From an uncultured Flavobacteriales bacterium (GTDB lineage Bacteria; Bacteroidota; Bacteroidia; CAIKAF01): a stretch of DNA of 64,000 nt. Where the stretch lies: NCBI GenBank assembly GCA_903837495.1, contig CAILUT010000056.1, positions 62,001-126,000 on the forward strand, read 5' to 3'. Under the pieces are notes generated by a model that had not been told where the DNA came from, ran no database searches, and saw only the letters and a program-made list of their open reading frames with translations. Within the stretch, counting starts at the first letter, position 1; every line of letters begins with the position of its first letter. The position numbers and the translations under genes were made by a program. Positions 42,008 to 49,632 of this stretch are shown piece by piece.

Positions 42008-43441
42008 CTATTTTCCCTCGCCCCGAACCACAATTAAAAAGGTATGCAGCATTATTTTTAGGTCGAGCAGCAGGCTGGCGTTGTGGATGTACAGCAAATC
42101 AAGTTTGAGCCTTTCTACCATTTCGTCGATGTTTTCGGCGTATCCAAATTTTACCTGCCCCCAAGATGTAATGCCGGGTTTTACGCGGTGCAACAGCGGG
42201 TAATGCGGGGCTATCTGCCTGATTTGTTCGATAAAGTAGGCGCGCTCGGGCCTAGGTCCAACCAAGGACATGTCGCCGCGCAAAACGTTGTAAAATTGAG
42301 GCAATTCGTCCAATCTGTATTTGCGCATGGTGCGCCCCCAGGGAGTAATGCGGCGGTCGCTGTCGCTGCTCAATCTTGGCGTGTGCGACTCGGCGTTTAC
42401 CACCATGCTGCGAAATTTATAGATCTGAAATCCCTTGCCGTTTAGTCCGATGCGTTCGTGGTTATAAAATATAGGTCCGCGGCTGTCAAGCCTTACTCTG
42501 AGCGCAATGAACAGGTAGAGCGGCGAGAGCAAAAGAAGCATGCTTCCCGACAAGGCAATGTCCATGGCCCGCTTAATAAACTGCTGCCAGGGCGGCATTT
42601 TTAAGGCGTGGACCTCCATGAGCGGAGTTTCGAAGACGTTCGAAAACCGAACGGTTCCTGAGGTGATGTCGTACAAGTCGGGGCTGATTCGAATGCGCAC
42701 TCCCGCCAGGTGCAATCGGCCAATCAACTGCTGTAAGGCAACATGGTCGGTTTGCCGAAAACAAATCACCACATCGTCCACCGACTGGCTGATGCATAAG
42801 GTTTCCAGGTCGTTTATCTTGCCTAAGTGCGGCAAATTCTTCCAGTCTTGGGCTATTTCGTTGCTTACATAGCCCAGCATTTCGGTGCCAGAAAAGAAGC
42901 GTTGGGGATTGAGTTTTGCGTGCACCTCTTTAATTCCTTCTACATCGCCCAACAATAGGGTAGGGAAGGTCAGGCGGCCGGAACGGATTTGAGCGTGGTA
43001 GCGGCTGGTTTGCACGACCCTGGGAATCCAAGTAAAACCGAACTGAAGCCCGATTAACACGGCCAAAGAACGGTAGTAATCGGTGTAAATAAAAACGGTG
43101 TCGTCAAGAATGATGAAGAAAAACAAGGTCAAGCCTCCGGTCACCGAAGCCAGGAAGGTGCGGAACAATTCCATAAGCCGGCTTTTGCGGTCCACCTCTT
43201 TATAATATCCACTCAGAGCATGAATCGACAACCAAAACGGAGGAAGAACCAGCAGGCCCCACATGTAATTGCTGTCGTTCAGGTGCACATGCCAAGGAGA
43301 CAAATGGAAATCCCAAAGGGTTTCTGATTTGCGGTACAAAAAGAAAAGAGTCCAGGCGGGAAGGCAGGCAAGGGCGTCGCCCAGCATATAGAGGCTGCGT
43401 TTTTTTTGAATGCGTTGCTTGGCCCGGCCGGAATGCATCAA
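42008..43441 (-). CDS. Polyprenyl glycosylphosphotransferase (exopolysaccharide initiating sugar transferase)
   Basis: A 477-residue membrane enzyme that moves a sugar-1-phosphate from a UDP-sugar to undecaprenyl phosphate, starting a polysaccharide repeat unit. There are four N-terminal helices, a central nucleotide-binding-like domain (about 150-280), then the bacterial sugar transferase domain: KRAMDIALSGSMLLLLSPLYL, GPIFYNHERIGLNGKGFQIYKFRSM, RKYRLDELPQFYNVLRGDMSLVGPRP and VKPGITSWGQV. The start overlaps the lipoprotein stop by 4 nt (ATGA). Confidence 0.94.
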   Translation of the reverse strand: MMHSGRAKQRIQKKRSLYMLGDALACLPAWTLFFLYRKSETLWDFHLSPWHVHLNDSNYMWGLLVLPPFWLSIHALSGYYKEVDRKSRLMELFRTFLASVTGGLTLFFFIILDDTVFIYTDYYRSLAVLIGLQFGFTWIPRVVQTSRYHAQIRSGRLTFPTLLLGDVEGIKEVHAKLNPQRFFSGTEMLGYVSNEIAQDWKNLPHLGKINDLETLCISQSVDDVVICFRQTDHVALQQLIGRLHLAGVRIRISPDLYDITSGTVRFSNVFETPLMEVHALKMPPWQQFIKRAMDIALSGSMLLLLSPLYLFIALRVRLDSRGPIFYNHERIGLNGKGFQIYKFRSMVVNAESHTPRLSSDSDRRITPWGRTMRKYRLDELPQFYNVLRGDMSLVGPRPERAYFIEQIRQIAPHYPLLHRVKPGITSWGQVKFGYAENIDEMVERLKLDLLYIHNASLLLDLKIMLHTFLIVVRGEGK

Positions 43442-44322
43442 TAAACGAGTTTAAGGTTGTCGATGTACACCCGTTGGTCGGCGATGGAGGTGTCTTGTGG
43501 GACGCGAATGAACAGGTGAACGGCTTCGGAAACTCCGCTAAGTTGATCAACCAGATTGGTGATGTTTACATACAATTTGTTGTATTCGGATCGGGGGCGA
43601 ACCCCAATTAGAGAGGCTGCTTGGTTTGAGCCTGCGGCACGCAGCCCCAGCAAAAAATCGCAGTTGTTGCGGTAGTCCATTTCAATAAAATAGCCGGCTT
43701 TTCCGCTGGGTACGGGCAAACTGCTGGTTTCCAATATCATATCTTGGTCGCCTTGGGGAAGGTAAAGCTGCAGGCAGCCTTGGCCTTCGTAGGCCTCGGT
43801 GGCGTTTAAAAGGATGGAGTAAAAACCGCCGCCTTGCACAATGGCCAGCGACATGCCGCTTAATTGCGATTGATCAAAGGTTTGGTTGATGGGAACGATG
43901 TATCCTTTTGGGTAGCGCAGCCTAGGCAAAACGGTGGCGGTGTCCATGGTATTTAAGTTCACTTTGGCTTGCCAAGGAGCATAAAATGGGTATCGGCCGG
44001 CTTGGGTAGCGATGCCGTTTTCTGAAATGCCTCCAAAAACCGTTATGTCCACGTCGCCTGTTTCCAACACCGGCACCACGGCAGGCAACCAAAATACACC
44101 GAGCAGGTTGTCGTTGGCATACACCCAAGCGTAGCGAATGGCATGGGAAACGCTGCCGGTAGAATCGAAGGAGGTGCTGTCAACGGAAATGGTATCGATG
44201 CGCAGAAAACTGGGTGCGGGTGCCGGCGAGGTGTCGCAACCCATAGGAATGCCCAGCAAGGCAAGCAGTCCAACAACAGCGGTGCTTCTTAAAATGGGTT
44301 TAAGAAAAGTTGGAATCGGCAT
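43438..44322 (-). CDS. Hypothetical lipoprotein
   Basis: A 294-residue lipoprotein (hydrophobic LLALLGIPMGC, Cys29) with a beta-rich body and a C-terminal segment VRPRSEYNKLYVNITNLVDQL ... HLFIRVPQD ... VYIDNLKLVY that looks like a carbohydrate-binding or jelly-roll domain. It overlaps the MocA-type gene by 23 nt upstream and the sugar transferase by 4 nt downstream, so the three are one operon. Function unknown; a polysaccharide-related role is an inference from context. Confidence 0.8.
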   Translation of the reverse strand: MPIPTFLKPILRSTAVVGLLALLGIPMGCDTSPAPAPSFLRIDTISVDSTSFDSTGSVSHAIRYAWVYANDNLLGVFWLPAVVPVLETGDVDITVFGGISENGIATQAGRYPFYAPWQAKVNLNTMDTATVLPRLRYPKGYIVPINQTFDQSQLSGMSLAIVQGGGFYSILLNATEAYEGQGCLQLYLPQGDQDMILETSSLPVPSGKAGYFIEMDYRNNCDFLLGLRAAGSNQAASLIGVRPRSEYNKLYVNITNLVDQLSGVSEAVHLFIRVPQDTSIADQRVYIDNLKLVY

Positions 44323-45217
44323 AGCGCATGGATTGAATGATTTTTTCGGCCAAATCTACGTTTTTAAGTCCGGCAAGGGCGTCAACGCGTGGACTCTTTC
44401 CGGTTAATATGGCTTGGCCCCAGTCTTCTAATTCATCTAAAATGGCGTTGTTGGGAATAATTTCGGGGTAAAGGGTGCTGGGGTTTTGCCCCTTCCAAGG
44501 TTGAACGGCCAGGCTGTGATTCAACAGGTCTAGGTCTAGGGTTTGATGGTCTTCGTACACGGTCAGGCTGCGGTATCGGCGCACATGGGCTCGGCTGGCC
44601 AGCATCAGGGCCTGGCTTCCGTTTTCAAATTCCAAACTTACCTGTGCCGTATCGCAGGACTGGGTAAAAGAGCGGTGTCCAGAGGCTTGAATGGATGCAA
44701 TGGGAGCTTGAATAAGGGCCAGAATTAAATCGATGTCGTGAATCATCATGTCAAGCACCACCGACACATCTAAGCCACGGCTGCCTTGGGTGGCGTATCG
44801 AACCGCTTCGATGCGGCGCGGATTTGAAATAAGAGGGAGGGCGGCGGTAAAGGCGGGGTTAAACCGCTCAACTTGGCCAACCGCCACAACGGGTTTGCCC
44901 GGACCGCAGAAATGCAACAAATGCTGGGCTTCGGCGGCCGTTTGGGTGATGGGCTTTTCAATAAAAACGTGTTTGCCTTGGCGCAGAGCGGCTTCGGCTA
45001 GCTCTGCATGGGCCACAGTGCTGGAACAAATGCTTAGGCATTGGCAGGCATCGAGCAAAGATTGCAGGGAATCAAAATAGGGGAAGGGGGAGTCGCTGGC
45101 CTGGGCCGCCGGATCGTAAAAGCCTTGAAAGTCAAACATGGGCAAACTGTGCAGCAGTTTCCCGTGAATTTTACCCATGTGGCCGGCACCGACCACGCCC
45201 ACTTTCAAGACATCCAT
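44300..45217 (-). CDS. Gfo/Idh/MocA family oxidoreductase
   Basis: A 305-residue NAD(P)-dependent sugar oxidoreductase. The N-terminal KVGVVGAGHMGKIHGKLL binds the cofactor, GKHVFIEKPITQT carries the EKP motif, and DMMIHDIDLILAL is in the catalytic domain. Such enzymes often make modified sugars for polysaccharides, which fits the downstream sugar transferase. A TAATTTTG box (45241-45234) lies 16 nt before the ATG. The gene is divergent from pcm. Confidence 0.9.
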   Translation of the reverse strand: MDVLKVGVVGAGHMGKIHGKLLHSLPMFDFQGFYDPAAQASDSPFPYFDSLQSLLDACQCLSICSSTVAHAELAEAALRQGKHVFIEKPITQTAAEAQHLLHFCGPGKPVVAVGQVERFNPAFTAALPLISNPRRIEAVRYATQGSRGLDVSVVLDMMIHDIDLILALIQAPIASIQASGHRSFTQSCDTAQVSLEFENGSQALMLASRAHVRRYRSLTVYEDHQTLDLDLLNHSLAVQPWKGQNPSTLYPEIIPNNAILDELEDWGQAILTGKSPRVDALAGLKNVDLAEKIIQSMRYADSNFS

Positions 45218-45233
45218 TGTTAGTATGTTTTCA

Positions 45234-45241
45234 CAAAATTA
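45234..45241 (-). promoter_or_regulatory. -7 box for the Gfo/Idh/MocA operon
   Basis: TAATTTTG on the minus strand fits TAnnTTTG, 16 nt upstream of the ATG at 45217. It shares a 60-bp divergent gap with the pcm promoter. Confidence 0.6.
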
Positions 45242-45265
45242 CACATTTTAGGCCCCCCAACCGAT

Positions 45266-45273
45266 TAAATTTG
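45266..45273 (+). promoter_or_regulatory. -7 box for pcm
   Basis: TAAATTTG fits TAnnTTTG and ends 4 nt before ATG 45278. A leaderless transcript is expected. Confidence 0.6.
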
Positions 45274-45277
45274 CCGT

Positions 45278-45925
45278 ATGGATTCGTATCGGTACATGGG
45301 CTTGCGAAAGCAGTTGACAGATTTGCTGGCAAAAAAGGGAATAAAAGATGCGGGGGTCTTGGCAGCCATTCAAAAAGTGCCTCGGCATGCCTTTCTTGAT
45401 ACCCAGTTTGACCAATATGCTTACCAAGACATGGCCTTTAAAATTGGGGCCGGACAAACCATAAGTCAGCCGTTTACCGTAGCCTTTCAAACGGAATTGC
45501 TGCAAGCCACAAAAGGCATGAAGGTGTTGGAAATTGGAACCGGGTCGGGCTATCAAACCTCCGTTTTAATGGAATTGGGCTTAAAGGTGTTTTCGGTTGA
45601 GCGGCAGCGGATTTTATACGACAGGGTAAAAGTGCTGCTGCCCAAACTGGGTTATGCTCCCAAATTGTTTTTTGGAGACGGATTTGCAGGAAAGCCGGCT
45701 TTTGCTCCGTTCGACCGTATTTTGGTTACCTGTGGAGCTCCCTTTGTTCCTGTGGCTCTGCTCGAACAACTTCGGCCGGGAGGCGTTTTGGTGATTCCTG
45801 TGGGCGAAGGCGATGTTCAGGAAATGCTGCGCATTATTCGAATGGAAGATGGGACAACCCAAACCGAAAGTTTTGGGGAGTTTCGTTTTGTGCCTATGTT
45901 GCCCGAGCGATCGAACGACATTTAA
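45278..45925 (+). CDS. pcm: Protein-L-isoaspartate O-methyltransferase
   Basis: A 215-residue SAM enzyme that repairs isoaspartyl residues. It has VPRHAFLD, the family signature GQTISQPFTVAF (residues 59-70), motif I VLEIGTGSGYQTSVL (83-97) and DRILVTCGAPFVP. The size is normal. A small DUF2256 gene follows on the same strand after 62 bp. Confidence 0.95.
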   Translation: MDSYRYMGLRKQLTDLLAKKGIKDAGVLAAIQKVPRHAFLDTQFDQYAYQDMAFKIGAGQTISQPFTVAFQTELLQATKGMKVLEIGTGSGYQTSVLMELGLKVFSVERQRILYDRVKVLLPKLGYAPKLFFGDGFAGKPAFAPFDRILVTCGAPFVPVALLEQLRPGGVLVIPVGEGDVQEMLRIIRMEDGTTQTESFGEFRFVPMLPERSNDI

Positions 45926-45987
45926 ACCCGGCGACTCAACATTGAAGGCGGTTGGATTGTTTGCAATCGAACCGAATTTTGAAAAAC

Positions 45988-46149
45988 ATGCATAAAAAAC
46001 AGCATCTTCCTGAAAAAATGTGTGAGGTATGCCAACGTCCATTTTCTTGGAGGAAGAAATGGGCCAAAAATTGGGAAGAGGTGAAGTATTGCAGCCAGGC
46101 TTGCCGAGAAGGAAAAACAAAAAAGGCCGGAGTCAATCCAGCCTTTTGA
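45988..46149 (+). CDS. DUF2256 domain-containing small protein
   Basis: A 53-residue protein: [34 protein letters not shown] is close to the DUF2256 consensus. Cys12, Cys15, Cys35 and Cys39 form a probable zinc site, and the middle is strongly basic. It may bind nucleic acid, but the function is unknown. The open frame extends upstream to 45952; ATG 45988 matches family length. Its 3' end overlaps the rplS terminator on the other strand. Confidence 0.85.
   Translation: MHKKQHLPEKMCEVCQRPFSWRKKWAKNWEEVKYCSQACREGKTKKAGVNPAF
46121..46147 (-). terminator. rplS terminator
   Basis: On the minus strand the stem AAAAGGCTGGA / TCCGGCCTTTT with a TTGAC loop is followed by a T-rich tract. It lies 20 bp after the rplS stop and inside the last codons of the convergent DUF2256 gene. 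Confidence 0.75.
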
Positions 46150-46167
46150 AAAAGTATATGTACTGCG

Positions 46168-46524
46168 TTATGCGGTAATGATGCGTTCTTTGATGCGGGC
46201 CGATTTGCCAGACAAACCACGAAGATAAAACAACCGCGCCCGACGCACTTTGCCTTTGCGCATAATAGTCAGAGAGTCAATAAAAGGCGTATTCTCTGGA
46301 AAAATACGCTCAACCCCTACGCCGCCAGAGATTTTACGAACGGTGAACGTAGCGGTAGAACCGCTGCCCCGACGCTGAATCACAACGCCTTGGAATTGCT
46401 GAATCCGTTCTTTGTTTCCTTCTCTAATTTTATAGGCCACGTTCACTGTATCGCCGGCTTTGAATGCAGGCAACACGTTCTTATTGACCAATTGATTTTC
46501 TACAAACTGAATGAGTGATGACAT
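46168..46524 (-). CDS. rplS: 50S ribosomal protein L19
   Basis: A 118-residue ribosomal protein with [64 protein letters not shown] and a basic tail: complete L19. It stands alone on the minus strand, while rpsP-rimM lie on the plus strand 1.8 kb away and trmD is not in the window. In many bacteria these genes form one rpsP-rimM-trmD-rplS operon. Confidence 0.98.
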   Translation of the reverse strand: MSSLIQFVENQLVNKNVLPAFKAGDTVNVAYKIREGNKERIQQFQGVVIQRRGSGSTATFTVRKISGGVGVERIFPENTPFIDSLTIMRKGKVRRARLFYLRGLSGKSARIKERIITA

Positions 46525-46561
46525 AGCGGTATTCTTTAAACAAGCCTCCTTAACGGGTTGG

Positions 46562-46592
46562 CAAAATTAACAGGAAAAATTTAAAATTCCAA
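46562..46592 (-). promoter_or_regulatory. rplS promoter
   Basis: On the minus strand TTG (46592-46590), a 20-nt spacer, then TAATTTTG (46569-46562). The leader would be about 35-40 nt. Confidence 0.65.
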
Positions 46593-46676
46593 CCCCTGCA
46601 ACAAATATAGAAGGCTTGAACTTGGTAAGATGGGTAAATGGTGTTTAAGCAAGGGGATTAAACCTATCAAAAGTAA

Positions 46677-46684
46677 TACCTTTG
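46677..46684 (+). promoter_or_regulatory. -7 box upstream of holA
   Basis: TACCTTTG fits TAnnTTTG and lies 56 nt before ATG 46741, giving one of the longer leaders in the window. No -33 TTTG is obvious. Confidence 0.5.
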
Positions 46685-46740
46685 CTTTACAACAATGAAG
46701 TGCATGAATGCAGTCAGGTGCATATTAAAAAGGAATTGCC

Positions 46741-47781
46741 ATGCAGGTTAAGCCAATGGAATTGGTGCGGGAAATCCGTTCGGGAACAGCGGCACCCTTA
46801 ATGCTGGCAGGAGGAACCGAGGGTTTTTTCTTAGATGAAATAGAAGGAGCCCTTTTAGATTCGGTGTTGAAAGAGGATGAAAAGGCCTTTAATTTAGACA
46901 TCGTGTACGGTTCAGAAACCAATGCCGTGCACTTGATTGCCATTGCCAAAAGCTATCCGATGATGGCTGAAAAAAGGCTTATTTTGGTTCGCGAGGCGCA
47001 AAACTTGCATGCTCGGGAGTGGGAAAAGTTGATTCCCTATTTAAATGCTCCATCGGGCAGCACGGTTTTGGCGTTTATGCACCGCAATAAAGATCCAGAC
47101 AAGCGAAAAACCGCAACGAAAGCCTTTATGGGTTCTAAGCAAGCGCGATTTGCTGAAGCCAAACCCATGTCGGAAGAGGGATTGGTGGATTTTATAGTCG
47201 CCAAAGCGGGGCAGCATCAGTTGAAATTTGACGGCAGGGCAGCGTTTGCCTTAAAAGAATTGCTGGGTTCAAACTTGTCTCGCATTGTTTCTGAAATCGA
47301 AAAAATCCGCCTTTCGGTGCCGGCCGGTGCCGAAATAAAGCTTGAAAAAGTCATTGATCAGGTAGGGTTGAGTCGAGAGTTCAATATGTTTGATGTTCCT
47401 GCATATTTGGCACACAAGAATGAGGTGCGCTTGTTGCGTACCACCATGTACATGGCCCGAAATGCCAATAAGTACCCTTTGCCTGTTTTGGTGGGGGTGC
47501 TGTATAATTTCTATTCTAAATTGCTGGCCATCCAAAGCATTTACTTTGAAAATCAACGGCTTCAAAAACAAGGCAAGCCAGGCCGCGATCCGTTTCGGGT
47601 GATTCGGGTGTACGACCCCGGCAATTACCAAGCGGCTTTAAAAACCATTCCCATGGATAAAACCGCCCGTTCGCTGCAGATTCTTCGGGATTACGACCAT
47701 AAATCAAAAGGAATTGACCGTTCGGCGGCTCCTGAAGATGCCCTAATGAAAGAACTAATGCTAAAATTGCTGTATCCATGA
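46741..47781 (+). CDS. holA: DNA polymerase III subunit delta
   Basis: A 346-residue clamp-loader subunit that opens the beta clamp. It has PLMLAGGTEGFFLDEIEGALL, EKRLILVREAQNL, FARD-like middle helices (ALKELLGSNLSRIVSEIEKIRLS) and a C-terminal domain with LLRTTMYMARNANKYPLPVLVGVLYNFYSKLLAI. Length and order are normal for HolA. The stop overlaps the next start (ATGA). Confidence 0.92.
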   Translation: MQVKPMELVREIRSGTAAPLMLAGGTEGFFLDEIEGALLDSVLKEDEKAFNLDIVYGSETNAVHLIAIAKSYPMMAEKRLILVREAQNLHAREWEKLIPYLNAPSGSTVLAFMHRNKDPDKRKTATKAFMGSKQARFAEAKPMSEEGLVDFIVAKAGQHQLKFDGRAAFALKELLGSNLSRIVSEIEKIRLSVPAGAEIKLEKVIDQVGLSREFNMFDVPAYLAHKNEVRLLRTTMYMARNANKYPLPVLVGVLYNFYSKLLAIQSIYFENQRLQKQGKPGRDPFRVIRVYDPGNYQAALKTIPMDKTARSLQILRDYDHKSKGIDRSAAPEDALMKELMLKLLYP

Positions 47782-48203
47782 TTGCCAATGTCTGGCTTAT
47801 AAAATCAGAGCCTATTAAATACCCTTGGTCAAAAATGCTGGAAGATGGCCGGACGTTTTGGGATGGAGTTCGAAACCACCAAGCCAAGAACAATCTGCTG
47901 TCCATGCGGAAGGGTGATTTTGCCTTTTTTTACCACAGCAATGAAGGCATGGAAATCGTGGGGGTGGTTCAGGTTGTGAAAGAAGCTTACCCAGACCCAA
48001 CGGCCCAGGAAGGACCCTGGGTGGTGGTGGATGTAGTGCCCGTCGCTACACTGCCTAAATCTGTAACATTGGCTCAATTAAAAGCAGATCCCATTTGTGC
48101 CTATATGGCCTTGGTCAGGCAGAGTCGTTTGTCGGTTTGTTCGGTTTCTGAAGCAGAATTTCGGCGGGTGTGCGAACTGGCCGATTGGAACCCCGAGTTC
48201 TAA
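47778..48203 (+). CDS. EVE domain-containing protein
   Basis: A 141-residue protein of the EVE/PUA-like fold: NVWLIKSEPIKYPWSKM, FWDGVRNHQAKNNLLSMRKGDFAFFYHSNEG and VGVVQVVKEAYPDP. EVE domains bind modified bases in DNA or RNA. It is translationally coupled to holA by a 4-nt overlap. The exact ligand is unknown. Confidence 0.9.
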   Translation: MIANVWLIKSEPIKYPWSKMLEDGRTFWDGVRNHQAKNNLLSMRKGDFAFFYHSNEGMEIVGVVQVVKEAYPDPTAQEGPWVVVDVVPVATLPKSVTLAQLKADPICAYMALVRQSRLSVCSVSEAEFRRVCELADWNPEF

Positions 48204-48295
48204 TTTGATTTGACGAATAGGATTTCTCGAAAATTCCTCGCACCTTTGCCCCCTCATAAAATAAACTTTTACAGTAACACTTAATCTTAAGGACC

Positions 48296-49078
48296 ATGGC
48301 TGTACGCATTCGACTTAAAAGACAAGGCAGAAAACAACGCCCGTATTACCACATCGTTGTTGCCGACGCCCGCTCACCCCGCGACGGACGTTTTATTGAA
48401 CGGATTGGAAATTACGACCCAAACACCCAGCCCGCTACCATTGAAATCAATGTAGATAAGGCGGTGAATTGGTTGCAAAACGGAGCTGAAGCTTCCGATA
48501 CCGCCCGTGCTATTTTGAGCTACAAAGGTGTTTTGTATAAAAATCACCTGCTTAACGGAGTACGCAAAGGAGCATTGACCGAAGAACAGGCCTTGGCAAA
48601 ATTCGAGGCTTGGATGAAAGAAAAAGAAGATAAAATTAGCGGCCACGCCAAATCTATCGGAGATTCTAAGGCTTCTGACAAAGCCGCCCGTTTGGCCGCT
48701 GAACGCAAAGTGAATGAAGCCCGCGAAGCCGCATTGGCCCAGGCCGAAGCCTCAGCGCAGGCAACTGAAGCTCCCGCGGAAGTAGCCCCTGAAGCCGAAG
48801 CCCCCGCAGAAATTGCAGCAGCAGAAGAAGCTCCGGCTGTTGAAGCGGTTGCAGTAGAAGCTCCCGCTGAAGTAGAGGTTCCTGTTGCCGAATCGGCTGC
48901 AGTAGAAGCCCCGGCTGAAGTAGAGGTTCCTGTTGCCGAAGCGGCTGCAGAAGAAGCTCCGGCTGAAGTAGAGGTTCCTGTAGCCCAAGCGGCTGCAGAA
49001 GTCGCTGCGGCTGTTGAAGCGGTTGCAGAAGAAACGCCTACCGCAGAAGCCTCAACCGAAGAGAGCCCCGAGGCCTAA
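48296..49078 (+). CDS. rpsP: 30S ribosomal protein S16 with long repetitive C-terminal tail
   Basis: The first ~80 residues are a normal S16 (VRIRLKRQGRKQRPYYHIVVADARSPRDGRFIERIGNYDP). A charged helix follows. From about residue 155 to 260 comes an Ala/Glu/Val/Pro-rich tail with three near-identical repeats around EAPAEVEVPVAE. The total of 260 residues is about three times the usual S16 length. It heads the rpsP-rimM operon. Confidence 0.95.
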   Translation: MAVRIRLKRQGRKQRPYYHIVVADARSPRDGRFIERIGNYDPNTQPATIEINVDKAVNWLQNGAEASDTARAILSYKGVLYKNHLLNGVRKGALTEEQALAKFEAWMKEKEDKISGHAKSIGDSKASDKAARLAAERKVNEAREAALAQAEASAQATEAPAEVAPEAEAPAEIAAAEEAPAVEAVAVEAPAEVEVPVAESAAVEAPAEVEVPVAEAAAEEAPAEVEVPVAQAAAEVAAAVEAVAEETPTAEASTEESPEA

Positions 49079-49089
49079 TCGTTCTCGGT

Positions 49090-49632
49090 TTGGATGCATC
49101 AAACTGCTTTTTTCTGGGTAAAATAAAAAAGCCCAACGGCTTAAGTGGAGCCCTCGAACTCTTTTTGGACGTAGACAACCCTACAAATTACCTTAAATTA
49201 GACTTTGTCTTTGCTGAACGGCATCAGCAATTGGTGCCCTTGTTTTTTTCTCAACCCATTCAAGTGGCGGGGCAAAAGTTTATTGGCCGTTTTAAAAATA
49301 TTGAGCACATAGATCAGGCCGCCGAATGGGCCGGTGCTGACTTGTATTTGCCCATCGACCGCTTGCCTGTTCTGAGCACCGACCAGCAGTATTATTTCCA
49401 TGAATTGACTGGATTTGTTGCCTGCACCCCCGAAGGGCTTGAATTGGGTTCCATTGTTGAAGTGATGGAGCATGGGCCTTTGCAGTGGCTGGTGGTTCAA
49501 CGCGCCGGTCAGGAAGCTCTGCTGCCCCTGAACGAACAGGTGTTTGTTCGGGTGGATCGGGAATCGAAACGGTTTTATTTGCATCTTAGTCCGGGCATGG
49601 AGGAGTTATACCCTTTTTTGTTTGAAGGATGA
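49090..49632 (+). CDS. rimM: Ribosome maturation factor RimM
   Basis: A 180-residue 16S rRNA processing factor that binds S19 during 30S assembly. The N-terminal barrel (FFLGKIKKPNGLSGALELFLDVDNP) and the PRC-barrel half (YYFHELTGFVACTPEGLELGSIVEVMEHGPLQWLVVQ) are both present. The start appears to be TTG at 49090, 11 bp after rpsP; there is no in-frame ATG nearby. Its end overlaps the SBP gene by 4 nt (ATGA). Confidence 0.93.
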   Translation: MDASNCFFLGKIKKPNGLSGALELFLDVDNPTNYLKLDFVFAERHQQLVPLFFSQPIQVAGQKFIGRFKNIEHIDQAAEWAGADLYLPIDRLPVLSTDQQYYFHELTGFVACTPEGLELGSIVEVMEHGPLQWLVVQRAGQEALLPLNEQVFVRVDRESKRFYLHLSPGMEELYPFLFEG

